The notes under the pieces are model-generated. The model did no database searches. It saw only the letters and a list, made by a program, of their open reading frames with translations, and was not told the origin of the DNA. A stretch of DNA of 60,356 nt from Polaribacter sp. (GTDB lineage: Bacteria; Bacteroidota; Bacteroidia; Flavobacteriales; Flavobacteriaceae): the NCBI GenBank assembly GCA_029245785.1, contig JAQWOR010000027.1, positions 1 to 60,356 on the forward strand, in the 5' to 3' direction. Position 1 is the stretch's first letter. Each line of letters starts with the position of its first letter. Positions 52,698-60,305 of the stretch are shown piece after piece. Made by a program: the position numbers and the translations under genes.

Positions 52698-53132
52698 ATG
52701 AAAACAATAATTTTAATTTTTAGCATTTTTTTAGTTACAAGTTGTGATAATTCTCAATTTCAATCAACAGAAATTACTCCTGTATTAATTAGTAAAGGAG
52801 AAATGTTTAATGGAAATTATAACCCTACAAAACATAATAAAATATTTGATAATTCAACAGAATGGAATTATTTTATTACTGATGTTTGGGCAATAGCAAC
52901 TATTCCAAATGAAGCAATCGTAAACTTTGACCAACATATTGTAATTGCAACTTTTGACAAACCAAGATCAACAGGTGGTCACAGCATTGATATTATTTCG
53001 ATTACTGAAAACTCTAATAATATTGTTGTCATTGTTGAAAAACTAAATAATGGAGATTTAACACAAATACCTACACGTCCATATCATTTTGTAAAAATAC
53101 CCAAAACCACTAAAGAAATAGTGTTTGAATAA
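52698..53132 (+). CDS. PrcB C-terminal-domain-like lipoprotein
   Basis: A 144-residue protein with a lipoprotein signal (MKTIILIFSIFLVTSC, Cys16). The body fits the PrcB C-terminal domain: 'NFDQHIVIATFDKPRSTGGHSIDIISI', 'NIVVIVEKLNNGD' and 'TRPYHFVKIPK'. In Treponema PrcB is part of a surface protease complex. Here the neighbour is a dead protease gene, a suggestive but unproven link. Codon use and AT content match the accessory stretch. Confidence 0.75.
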   Translation: MKTIILIFSIFLVTSCDNSQFQSTEITPVLISKGEMFNGNYNPTKHNKIFDNSTEWNYFITDVWAIATIPNEAIVNFDQHIVIATFDKPRSTGGHSIDIISITENSNNIVVIVEKLNNGDLTQIPTRPYHFVKIPKTTKEIVFE

Positions 53133-53226
53133 TGAATACATTAGGTAACACAGCATGTAAAAACAGCAGTTGAGATCTAAGTATAGAGGTTAATGCTTTG
53201 TCTTATAATAACTTAAATCAATAATC

Positions 53227-53436
53227 ATGTGGAAACCTTCAACAAAAACATTGCTTTTTTTAATGATTTTAATGTGTGTTCTCGGAGGTTTGACTTTCAG
53301 TTGGATTGATTGGGAAGTAATTGAAACAGGAAAAAGTATTGATGTTTATAGAGAAGTTAACCTACCAATTATTTGCTTACTCTTGGCTTTTTCTTTTATA
53401 GTACCTTATGTTAAGAAAATCAAAGGAGAAAATTAG
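53227..53436 (+). CDS. Small two-helix membrane protein of unknown function
   Basis: A 69-residue protein with two probable membrane helices (about 8-28 and 45-63) and a short extracytoplasmic loop (WEVIETGKSIDVYREVN). No family is recognised. It lies in the accessory stretch between rpsA and glmM, without a clear promoter. Confidence 0.5.
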   Translation: MWKPSTKTLLFLMILMCVLGGLTFSWIDWEVIETGKSIDVYREVNLPIICLLLAFSFIVPYVKKIKGEN

Positions 53437-53534
53437 TTAAAGCTTAAATAAAATGGCTATTTGTACTATGTTTTCTAAAAATGTTAATGACAATGCAGCA
53501 GCTTACTCTAACTGTATTGAATAAATTATTAGTT

Positions 53535-53699
53535 ATGAAAAAAGATAAAATAAAAACGTACTTATTAGCATATGTCCCTATTTTGTTAATTCTACTGATT
53601 CAGTTTTTTGACAAAGAAAATAATTATCGTTTTGTTCAGTATATAATTTTTGGGTTAATGATTATAAGTTTGATGTATATCAAACTTATAAAAAGATGA
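53535..53699 (+). CDS. Small two-helix membrane protein of unknown function
   Basis: A 54-residue protein from ATG 53535 (MKKDKIKTYLLAYVPILLIL...) with two hydrophobic segments (about 8-23 and 33-50) and basic ends. A longer frame from 53481 adds residues that look untranslated. No family is recognised. A terminator follows 45 bases on, which supports a real transcript. Confidence 0.45.
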   Translation: MKKDKIKTYLLAYVPILLILLIQFFDKENNYRFVQYIIFGLMIISLMYIKLIKR

Positions 53700-53743
53700 T
53701 TTTAATAATAATTTAAGCTTAAAAGTAATAACTGAATTTTGAT

Positions 53744-53777
53744 AAAACGTCGTTGAGAAATCAACGGCGTTTTTTTT
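53744..53777 (+). terminator. Terminator before glmM
   Basis: AAAACGTCGTTGA and TCAACGGCGTTTT pair around a 4-base loop, with a T run. The arms are the same as those of the rpsA terminator at 51473, without the inserted repeat. Confidence 0.88.
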
Positions 53778-53836
53778 GTATGTAAAGAACCTTGATTAAT
53801 TAACCAAAAAGCAGCAGCAAATTATAGAATATGATT

Positions 53837-53844
53837 TATATTTG
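53837..53844 (+). promoter_or_regulatory. -7 element of glmM
   Basis: TATATTTG matches TAnnTTTG, 20 bases before the glmM start. No convincing TTG is seen upstream. Confidence 0.5.
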
Positions 53845-53864
53845 TTGTACACAAAAAATGGACG

Positions 53865-55256
53865 ATGACCTTAATAAAATCAATATCAGGAATTAGAGGA
53901 ACTATTGGCGGACAAGTAGGTGATAACCTAACTCCAATTGATGCCGTAAAGTTTGCAGCAGCCTACGGAACCTTTATCGTCCGTAGAAATCCAGGGAAAA
54001 AGAAACTAACAATTGTAGTAGGGAGAGATGCTCGTATTTCGGGTAAGATGATTACAAGTTTAGTAGCCAACACCTTGGTTGGATTGGGGATTGATGTGAT
54101 CGATTTAGGGCTGTCAACGACACCAACTGTTGAGATTGCTGTTCCTTTAGAGAATGCAGATGGCGGTATTATTTTAACAGCGAGTCACAATCCAAAACAA
54201 TGGAATGCTTTAAAGTTACTGAATGAAAAAGGGGAGTTCTTAAATGGAGAAGAAGGAGAGCAAATTTTAGCCTTGGCAGAAAATGAAGATCTCAATTTTG
54301 CAGAGGTAGATGACTTAGGTTCGTACACCAAAAATAAAACATATGTTCAAAAACATATTGACGAAGTGTTGAACTTAGAGCTTGTTGATATCGATGCTAT
54401 TAAAAAGGCAAACTTCAAAGTAGTTGTTGATGCGGTGAATTCTACCGGTGGTATTTTTATTCCCGCTTTACTAGACCAATTAGGAGTTAAGTGTGTAGAG
54501 TTGTACTGTGAGCCCAACGGGCAGTTCCCTCACAACCCAGAACCATTAAAAGAGCATTTAACCGATATTTCTGAATTGGTAGTCCAAGAAAAAGCAGATG
54601 TAGGAATTGTTGTAGATCCAGATGTAGATCGTTTGGCATTGGTTAGCGAAGATGGCTCTATGTTTGGAGAAGAATATACCTTGGTGGCTTGTGCAGACTA
54701 TGTATTGGGAAGATTGAAAGGCGGAAACACTGTCTCTAATCTGTCCTCTTCAAGAGCCTTGCGTGATGTTACAGAGAAGCATGGAGGAACCTATACAGCA
54801 AGTGCTGTTGGAGAAGTAAATGTGGTAATTGCCATGAAAGCAACCAATACAGTAATTGGAGGAGAAGGCAATGGCGGAATTATATATCCAGCATCACATT
54901 ACGGAAGAGATTCTTTGGTAGGTGTTGCCTTATTTTTATCGCATTTAGCTAGAGAGAAAGTTTCTTGTAAAACATTGAGAGATAGCTATCCGAGCTACTT
55001 TATGAGTAAAAATAAAATTCAGCTAACACCACAAATAGATGTGGACAACATCTTAGAAACGATGGCTTCTATCTATAAAAATGAAGCTGTCAATACCATT
55101 GATGGCGTAAAAATTGACTTTGCTGAAGAATGGGTACATTTACGTAAATCGAATACAGAACCAATTATTCGAATTTACACCGAAAGCAGCTCGCAAGAAA
55201 ACGCAGACAGATTGGCAAAAAGATTTATAAAAGAAATAGAAAATGTTATCGCTTAA
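53865..55256 (+). CDS. glmM: Phosphoglucosamine mutase
   Basis: A 463-residue alpha-D-phosphohexomutase that turns glucosamine-6-phosphate into glucosamine-1-phosphate for peptidoglycan and LPS. The phosphoserine loop ILTASHNP has Ser107, the metal loop is DPDVDRLAL (near 252), the sugar loop GGEGNGG (near 336) and the phosphate-binding end RKSNTEPIIRIY. It has its own promoter element and is followed after 9 bases by a class V aminotransferase gene. Confidence 0.93.
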   Translation: MTLIKSISGIRGTIGGQVGDNLTPIDAVKFAAAYGTFIVRRNPGKKKLTIVVGRDARISGKMITSLVANTLVGLGIDVIDLGLSTTPTVEIAVPLENADGGIILTASHNPKQWNALKLLNEKGEFLNGEEGEQILALAENEDLNFAEVDDLGSYTKNKTYVQKHIDEVLNLELVDIDAIKKANFKVVVDAVNSTGGIFIPALLDQLGVKCVELYCEPNGQFPHNPEPLKEHLTDISELVVQEKADVGIVVDPDVDRLALVSEDGSMFGEEYTLVACADYVLGRLKGGNTVSNLSSSRALRDVTEKHGGTYTASAVGEVNVVIAMKATNTVIGGEGNGGIIYPASHYGRDSLVGVALFLSHLAREKVSCKTLRDSYPSYFMSKNKIQLTPQIDVDNILETMASIYKNEAVNTIDGVKIDFAEEWVHLRKSNTEPIIRIYTESSSQENADRLAKRFIKEIENVIA

Positions 55257-55265
55257 TACAATACG

Positions 55266-56741
55266 ATGAAATCATTAGAAGAGTACTTTCAGCAATTTCG
55301 TAAAAACATTATAGGAGTAGATCAAACGTTTCAATCTCCGTATGGGGAGCAAAAGTTAGTGTATACAGATTGGACCGCTAGCGGAAGAATGTATCGACCA
55401 ATAGAGGAGAAGTTGTTAAATGACTTTGGACCTTTTGTTGCGAATACCCATACAGAAACATCTACAAGTGGCGCCGCAATGACCTTGGCATATCACAAAG
55501 CAAGAGCGATTATCAAACAGCATGTAAATGCAAACGAGAATGATGTTTTAATTACTGAAGGTTCTGGTATGACTGGAGTTGTTAATAAGTTTCAACGCAT
55601 TTTAGGCTTAAAAGTGTCTGAAAATTTAAAAAAGCACACAAACATTCCTGAAGCGTTAAAGCCCATTGTTTTTGTATCTCACATGGAGCATCATTCCAAC
55701 CAAACCTCTTGGTTAGAAACCATTGCAGATGTTGAAGTGATTCCGTGTAATGAAGAAGGGTTGATTTGTTTAAAAACGTTTGAAAAAGTCATACAAAAAC
55801 ACCAAGATAGAAAGTTAAAAATAGCCTCGATAACTGCCTGTTCAAACGTAACAGGTATTAAAACAGCATACGCTGAAATAGCAAAATTGATTCACAGTTA
55901 TAACGGTTTGTGTTTTGTAGATTTTGCTTGTTCTGCGCCTTATGTAGATATTGATATGCACCCAGAAGATAAAGAGGCATATCTAGATGCTATATTCTTT
56001 TCTCCACATAAATTTTTAGGAGGGCCAGGTACATCTGGAGTGTTGCTTTTTAATAAGAAGCTATACAGGAACTTAGTACCTGATAATCCAGGAGGAGGAA
56101 CGGTGAGTTATACAAATCCTTGGGGTGATCATGACTATTTTGATGACATAGAAACTCGTGAAGATGGAGGAACTCCAGCATTTATGCAAACCATAAAAAT
56201 TGCCTTATGTGTGCAACTAAAAGCGCAAATTGGAACAGACAATATAAGAGAAAGAGAGGATGAGATCAATGCCGTTATTTTTGAAACATTAGAAGCCATT
56301 CCTAATGTTCATATATTGGCTGGAGAACATAAAAAAAGATTGGGTATTTTTTCTTTTTATGTAGAAAATGTGCACTTTAATTTAATTGTGAAATTGCTAA
56401 ATGATCGATTTGGAATCCAAACTCGCGGAGGTTGTTCATGCGCAGGAACGTATGGTCATTTCTTGTTGAATGTAGATCGACAAACATCCAAAGCTATTGA
56501 AAAACAAATTGTAGATGGATGTTCTGTAGAAAAACCAGGTTGGGTTCGTTTGTCTATTCATCCAACCATTACAGATGCAGAAGTTGCCTTTATTTGTGAC
56601 GGACTAAAAGCGGTTTGCGCTAATGTAGAGGCGTGGTCTAAAGAATATGATTACGATGCTGCAAAAAACGATTACGTACATAAAACAGTGCCATCAATCG
56701 AAAAAGAATTGGTAGCGTCTTGGTTTTCTAGTTCATTATAG
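55266..56741 (+). CDS. Class V aminotransferase, cysteine-desulfurase-like
   Basis: A 491-residue PLP enzyme of the SufS/NifS fold. The PLP lysine is Lys249 in FFSPHKFLGGPGTSG, preceded by 'CFVDFACSAPYVDID' and 'EHHSNQTSWLE'. A Cys motif RGGCSCAGTYG lies near 385-395, where desulfurases hold the catalytic Cys. The protein is about 80 residues longer than SufS, and no Fe-S assembly gene is near. It may be a desulfurase, selenocysteine lyase or an aminotransferase of unknown substrate. Cotranscribed with glmM. Confidence 0.85.
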   Translation: MKSLEEYFQQFRKNIIGVDQTFQSPYGEQKLVYTDWTASGRMYRPIEEKLLNDFGPFVANTHTETSTSGAAMTLAYHKARAIIKQHVNANENDVLITEGSGMTGVVNKFQRILGLKVSENLKKHTNIPEALKPIVFVSHMEHHSNQTSWLETIADVEVIPCNEEGLICLKTFEKVIQKHQDRKLKIASITACSNVTGIKTAYAEIAKLIHSYNGLCFVDFACSAPYVDIDMHPEDKEAYLDAIFFSPHKFLGGPGTSGVLLFNKKLYRNLVPDNPGGGTVSYTNPWGDHDYFDDIETREDGGTPAFMQTIKIALCVQLKAQIGTDNIREREDEINAVIFETLEAIPNVHILAGEHKKRLGIFSFYVENVHFNLIVKLLNDRFGIQTRGGCSCAGTYGHFLLNVDRQTSKAIEKQIVDGCSVEKPGWVRLSIHPTITDAEVAFICDGLKAVCANVEAWSKEYDYDAAKNDYVHKTVPSIEKELVASWFSSSL

Positions 56742-57626
56742 AAATTTCTCAGGAACTCTGTCTTTGTGTTTAAAACGTCTGTGAGACCATAGGTAATACT
56801 CTGGTTGTTCTCTGATGTATGCTTCTGTAATTTTAAGATATTGATCTGTTAGCTCATAATCTTTTACTTCCTTTGGTGTTTCAGAAATTAGCTCAAATTC
56901 TATTTGGTAATAGCCTCTTTTGATTCTTGTTGTTTTATAATTCACATAGGCGAGGTCAAATTTTTTGGAAAGCATCTCGGCACCTGTATGTACAGGAACT
57001 TTTATGCCCATAAAATTTGCCCAATAATGCGTTTTTCGTATTTGAGGAGACTGGTCGCTCAGTAAAATATACAAACCCTGTACTCCCTCTAGTGTATTGG
57101 CGTGCATGTTTTTTATAATGTCTGAAGTTTTGTAACCTCTAAGCCCAAACTTTGTTCTAGATTTTTTAAGAGTACTGTCATAGTACTTGTTCTTTAATTT
57201 CTTGTACGCGCCTAAAACATGAATGTCTAGATTTAATGGAATGGAAATAATCCATTCCCAATTTGCATAATGCGAGCCTACAAGGGCAATGCTTTTTCCT
57301 TTTTTAGCAAGGTCATTAATTAGTTTAGGGTTTTTAATGGTGTACCTTTTTGTGATCTCTTTTTTGCTAATTGAAAAAGCTTTGATGCTTTCCATAAAAA
57401 TGTCTGTAAAATGGCGAAAGAACTTTTTGGAAATTAGATGAAGTTCTTTATCCGATTTTTCAGGAAAAGACATTTTTAAATTGTCAAAAACAATATTTTT
57501 TCGGTAGCCCACAACATAATAGGTTACCAGATAAAAAATAGTTGAAATAAAATAAAGCACTCTCATTGGTAGCCTAGAGAATAGCCAAATAAAAGGATAT
57601 GTTAAGATAAAAAGCAAAAAATGCAT
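56736..57626 (-). CDS. LpxL/HtrB-type lysophospholipid acyltransferase
   Basis: A 296-residue membrane-bound acyltransferase that adds a secondary acyl chain to lipid A. It has an N-terminal membrane helix (about 3-40). The catalytic HX4E motif is His119-Tyr-Ala-Asn-Trp-Glu124 in VGSHYANWEW. Then comes the 'YILLSDQSP' motif that binds the acceptor, and 'VPVHTGAEMLSKKFD'. Its stop overlaps the stop of the converging aminotransferase gene by six bases; no terminator is between them. Confidence 0.9.
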   Translation of the reverse strand: MHFLLFILTYPFIWLFSRLPMRVLYFISTIFYLVTYYVVGYRKNIVFDNLKMSFPEKSDKELHLISKKFFRHFTDIFMESIKAFSISKKEITKRYTIKNPKLINDLAKKGKSIALVGSHYANWEWIISIPLNLDIHVLGAYKKLKNKYYDSTLKKSRTKFGLRGYKTSDIIKNMHANTLEGVQGLYILLSDQSPQIRKTHYWANFMGIKVPVHTGAEMLSKKFDLAYVNYKTTRIKRGYYQIEFELISETPKEVKDYELTDQYLKITEAYIREQPEYYLWSHRRFKHKDRVPEKFL

Positions 57627-57695
57627 CTTGTTAAAAGTTTTGGCAAATATCGTATATAAATTTAGATTACAAAGTCAATAATAAAATGTTTACCT

Positions 57696-57703
57696 TAATT
57701 TTG
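57696..57703 (+). promoter_or_regulatory. -7 element of the rhomboid gene
   Basis: TAATTTTG, 21 bases before the start. The sequence around it, TACCTTAATTTTGT, recurs exactly at the far right promoter (60261-60274). Confidence 0.5.
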
Positions 57704-57724
57704 TGATATAAATTTTACACAAAA

Positions 57725-58366
57725 ATGAATCAAATAGTTTTAGGAATTATCATTACAAACGTCTTGATATCCATAAAAGGTTTTAATGATTATTCTTTTT
57801 TAGATACCTATAAATTTCAAGTAGGAAAAATACGCAATGGTGAAAAAGTACGAATGTTTACCTCTGGCTTTTTACATGTAGATTGGTTGCACCTTGGGTT
57901 TAATATGTACGCCTTGTATTTGTTTGGAGATATTGTTGCAGCCAGCTTCGGAAGTGTCAGTTTTTTAATCATTTATTTTGGAAGTTTGTTAGCAGGAAAT
58001 ACCTATTCGATTTTCTACCATAAAAAAGAACCTTATTACAGTGCTGTAGGGGCCTCAGGAGCTGTTTCTGGGATTGTGTTTGCTGCAATTTTGTTATACC
58101 CAGACATGACCTTGGTAATGTTTCCTTTGCCAATACCAATACCTGCTTATATTTTTGGAGTTGGATATTTATTCTATTCTATCTACGGAATGAAAAAACA
58201 ATTAGGTAATGTTGGTCACTCAGCGCATTTAGGAGGTGCTATAGGCGGCTTTGTATTAACGCTATTATTGTTTCCTCAGATCTTCTCAATACATCAATCA
58301 ACAGTATTGTTGTTGTCTTTGCCTATTGTATTGTTATTGATTTTTGGAAAGAAATTAAAAAAATAA
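57725..58366 (+). CDS. Rhomboid intramembrane serine protease
   Basis: A 213-residue inner-membrane protease with six helices. The catalytic dyad is Ser111 in GASGAVSG and His168 in HSAHLGGAIGG. The L1-helix motif 'SGFLHVDWLHLGFNMYALYLFG' has the conserved His and Asn of the oxyanion region. It cleaves membrane proteins within their helices; targets unknown. The tRNA-Gly unit with a duplicated tail follows. Confidence 0.93.
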   Translation: MNQIVLGIIITNVLISIKGFNDYSFLDTYKFQVGKIRNGEKVRMFTSGFLHVDWLHLGFNMYALYLFGDIVAASFGSVSFLIIYFGSLLAGNTYSIFYHKKEPYYSAVGASGAVSGIVFAAILLYPDMTLVMFPLPIPIPAYIFGVGYLFYSIYGMKKQLGNVGHSAHLGGAIGGFVLTLLLFPQIFSIHQSTVLLLSLPIVLLLIFGKKLKK

Positions 58367-58397
58367 TCACATAAAAAACACTTAAAAACTCGTAGCT

Positions 58398-58419
58398 CTG
58401 TTTTAATTTGAGCGAGAGA
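58398..58419 (+). repeat. Direct repeat of the tRNA-Gly 3' end, left copy
   Basis: 22 bases identical to 58481-58502, whose right part is the acceptor-stem 3' end of tRNA-Gly. The copies start 83 bases apart. A partly paired ATTACGC/GCGTGAC element follows, resembling a decayed form of the terminator at 58451. Confidence 0.75.
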
Positions 58420-58450
58420 TTACGCATTTGGCGTGACGACATTTAGCTAA

Positions 58451-58480
58451 AAACAAAAATCACGCCTTTTGAGCGTGATA
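58451..58480 (-). terminator. tRNA-Gly terminator
   Basis: On the minus strand ATCACGC pairs with GCGTGAT around TCAAAAG, followed by TTTTGTTTTT. It lies 14 bases past the tRNA end. Confidence 0.85.
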
Positions 58481-58502
58481 CTGTTTTAATTTGAGCGAGA
58501 GA
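58481..58502 (+). repeat. Direct repeat of the tRNA-Gly 3' end, right copy
   Basis: Second copy of the 22-base repeat at 58398-58419; it overlaps the last 9 bases of tRNA-Gly and the 13 bases beyond. Confidence 0.75.
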
Positions 58503-58566
58503 CCGGGTTCGAACCGGCGACATTCAGCTTGGAAGGCTGACGCTCTACCAACTGAGCTACTCTCGC
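58494..58566 (-). tRNA. tRNA-Gly (anticodon TCC)
   Basis: A 73-base tRNA. The acceptor GCGAGAG pairs with CTCTCGC, with discriminator T. D-arm AGCTCAGTTGGTAGAGC, anticodon loop CTTCCAA and T-arm GGTTCGAACC are standard. CCA is not encoded. It has a consensus promoter 12 bases upstream and an intrinsic terminator downstream. Confidence 0.95.
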
Positions 58567-58578
58567 AGTAAAGCACTG

Positions 58579-58608
58579 CAAATATAAGTGCATTTTTTAT
58601 CTTTACAA
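58579..58608 (-). promoter_or_regulatory. tRNA-Gly promoter
   Basis: On the minus strand TTG, 19 bases, TATATTTG: exact consensus. Confidence 0.8.
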
Positions 58609-58625
58609 CGGCTTCTAAGGAAAAA

Positions 58626-59072
58626 TTAATAAAAACTTTTATCAGCTCTCATAACTTTCAGAAAATGAAACCCATAGATATCAAAACCTTCGTTATAGTA
58701 AAATTTATGTGATTTTGTATTGCCTGTATAGGTATTTAATTCGATAGCTTCACAACCTTTAGATTTTGTGTATTCATAGATCCAATTAAAAAACTGTTTC
58801 CCAAGGTTTTGGCCTCTATATGCTTTGTCAATGATTACATGATCCGGCTCAACACTTTTACCAATATAGTGTCTTAAACTATACCATAGTCCGGTGATGC
58901 CAATTAATTTTTTATCCAAAAATAAGCCAATACATTCATAATTTTGGTAATTTACCATCTCCAAAACACGTTTTTCTAATAGACCATGTGGTGTTTTGGT
59001 GTTTACTATTTTAAGCAATGGCATAATATCTAGAATGTTCTCTTTCGGAATAGGATGTATTTCAATGTGCAT
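58626..59072 (-). CDS. GNAT N-acetyltransferase
   Basis: A 148-residue acetyltransferase of the GNAT fold. The acetyl-CoA binding motif A is 'HVIIDKAYRGQNLGKQFFNWI' (R/QxxGxG/A: RGQNLG). The end 'AIELNTYTGNTKSHKFYYNEGF' is the usual beta5-helix. Substrate unknown: an amino group on a small molecule or protein. It is divergent from a second, only distantly similar GNAT gene 53 bases away. Confidence 0.88.
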   Translation of the reverse strand: MHIEIHPIPKENILDIMPLLKIVNTKTPHGLLEKRVLEMVNYQNYECIGLFLDKKLIGITGLWYSLRHYIGKSVEPDHVIIDKAYRGQNLGKQFFNWIYEYTKSKGCEAIELNTYTGNTKSHKFYYNEGFDIYGFHFLKVMRADKSFY

Positions 59073-59080
59073 TTTGAGTC

Positions 59081-59088
59081 TAATTTTG
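59081..59088 (+). promoter_or_regulatory. -7 element of the plus-strand GNAT gene
   Basis: TAATTTTG, 37 bases before the start codon, in the divergent gap. Confidence 0.4.
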
Positions 59089-59125
59089 TGTAAATATAAA
59101 AAGATAATACTATTTTAAATTTTAA

Positions 59126-59560
59126 ATGATTTTAATTAAAAAAATAACAGCAGAAGCAACCTATAAGATTCGATTAGAGGTGCTGAGAAAAGACATTGAC
59201 TTGCCTTGTCAGTTTCAAGGTGATTTAGAAGCAGAAACACTACATGCGGGAGTTTTTTTAACGGACGATTTGATTGGCGTTTCAAGCTTTATGAAGAGTA
59301 GCAATGTGCTATTTACTGATAAAAACCAATACCAACTACGAGGGATGGCAATTTTACCAGAAACAAGAGGGAAGGGCTACGGAAAACAATTGATTGACTT
59401 TGCCGTGCAACACCTTCAACATAAAAATGCTACTATATTGTGGTGTAAGGCTAGAGAGCTTGCTGTAAACTTTTACAAAAAAGCCGGATTCTCAATAGTA
59501 GGAGACCCTTTTGTAGTATCTGAAATAGGAATACACTATTTAATGTATAAAAAAATGTAA
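59126..59560 (+). CDS. GNAT N-acetyltransferase
   Basis: A 144-residue GNAT acetyltransferase. Motif A reads 'LRGMAILPETRGKGYGKQLIDFAV' with the CoA pyrophosphate loop RGKGYG. The end 'LWCKARELAVNFYKKAGFSIVG' is standard. The N-terminal 'AEATYKIRLEVLRKDIDLPCQF' matches a subgroup of small stand-alone GNATs without known substrate. A terminator follows at once. Confidence 0.88.
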   Translation: MILIKKITAEATYKIRLEVLRKDIDLPCQFQGDLEAETLHAGVFLTDDLIGVSSFMKSSNVLFTDKNQYQLRGMAILPETRGKGYGKQLIDFAVQHLQHKNATILWCKARELAVNFYKKAGFSIVGDPFVVSEIGIHYLMYKKM

Positions 59561-59577
59561 AAAAAATTTTATGTAAT

Positions 59578-59611
59578 AAAAAACCCAAAACAAACTGTTT
59601 TGGGTTTTTTT
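59578..59611. terminator. Terminator between GNAT gene and tRNA-Met
   Basis: AAACCCAAAACA (59581-59592) pairs with TGTTTTGGGTTT (59596-59607), A before and T after. It may serve both the plus-strand GNAT gene and the minus-strand tRNA. Confidence 0.88.
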
Positions 59612-59612
59612 G

Positions 59613-59686
59613 TAGCGAAGACGGGATTTGAACCCGTGACCTCAGGGTTATGAATCCTGCGCTCTAACCAACTGAGCTACCTCGCC
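59613..59686 (-). tRNA. tRNA-Met (anticodon CAT)
   Basis: A 74-base tRNA with acceptor GGCGAGG/CTTCGCT (two G-U pairs), D-arm AGCTCAGTTGGTTAGAGC, anticodon loop TTCATAA, T-arm GGGTTCAAATCCC and discriminator A. CCA is not encoded. Elongator Met is likely; the initiator mismatch at position 1 is not seen. A CAT-anticodon Ile tRNA cannot be fully excluded. Confidence 0.92.
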
Positions 59687-59701
59687 TTGATTATTCGGCT
59701 G

Positions 59702-59731
59702 CAAATATAGCGTATTTTACTCTTGTTGCAA
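59702..59731 (-). promoter_or_regulatory. tRNA-Met promoter
   Basis: On the minus strand TTG, 19 bases, TATATTTG: exact consensus. The TATATTTGCAG core is shared with the tRNA-Gly promoter. Confidence 0.8.
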
Positions 59732-59796
59732 GTGAAGTTTTTAATTTTTTTAAAAAGGAATATTTACCTATATTGCTTCCAAAGAAAAAACGCATA

Positions 59797-60180
59797 ATGA
59801 GTAAAATTAAATTTGAATTAGAATTCCCTATACACGCGTCTGCATCAATGTTGTACACCTATTTTGGAACTCCTGCAGGTTTAGAAGAATGGTTTGCAGA
59901 TAAAGTAAATTCTAGAAGCAAGTTCATTACTTTTATTTGGGATGGTGTAGAAGAACAAGCTAAAATATTGATAAATAAAACCAATGAAAGGGTAAAATAT
60001 AAGTGGATGGAGAGTGAAGATGATGAATCTTATTTTGAATTTAGAATTGAAATAGATGCCATAACAAAAGATGTGTCTTTAATGATTACTGATTTTGCAG
60101 ATTCTAAAGAAGATGTGGCAGAGTCTAAAATGTTGTGGGAAAATCAAATTGAAGAATTAAAACATACGATTGGAGCCTGA
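59797..60180 (+). CDS. START-like (AHSA1-type) domain protein
   Basis: A 127-residue protein from ATG 59797 (MSKIKFELEFPIHASASMLY); an upstream TTG at 59773 adds eight unlikely residues. One helix-grip START-like fold: 'LYTYFGTPAGLEEWFADKVN', 'FITFIWDGVEEQAKILI' and a long C-terminal helix (SKMLWENQIEELKHTIG). Conserved in Bacteroidota; the ligand is unknown. A terminator follows. Confidence 0.85.
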   Translation: MSKIKFELEFPIHASASMLYTYFGTPAGLEEWFADKVNSRSKFITFIWDGVEEQAKILINKTNERVKYKWMESEDDESYFEFRIEIDAITKDVSLMITDFADSKEDVAESKMLWENQIEELKHTIGA

Positions 60181-60201
60181 TTTAAAACAAATAAAATATG
60201 G

Positions 60202-60231
60202 AAAGCCTTGTTTATAAACAAGGCTTTTTTT
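60202..60231 (+). terminator. Terminator after the START-like gene
   Basis: AAAGCCTTGTTTA and TAAACAAGGCTTT pair almost without a loop, with a T run. Confidence 0.9.
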
Positions 60232-60265
60232 ATGATATAAAATGAATTTGTAGTAATTTTTACCT

Positions 60266-60273
60266 TAATTTTG
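60266..60273 (+). promoter_or_regulatory. -7 element of the last gene
   Basis: TAATTTTG, 32 bases before ATG 60306. A TTTG at 60247-60250 is present, but at a short spacing of 15. Confidence 0.45.
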
Positions 60274-60305
60274 TAACGGTTATTCTGGTTTTTTAAAATA
60301 GATAT

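Noticed and set aside
53133..53534. Integron-like attC sites between the small genes of the rpsA-glmM pocket
   Set aside because: AACA and GTTA motifs occur, but no paired R'/R'' core sites with a foldable imperfect palindrome were found, and no integrase is present.
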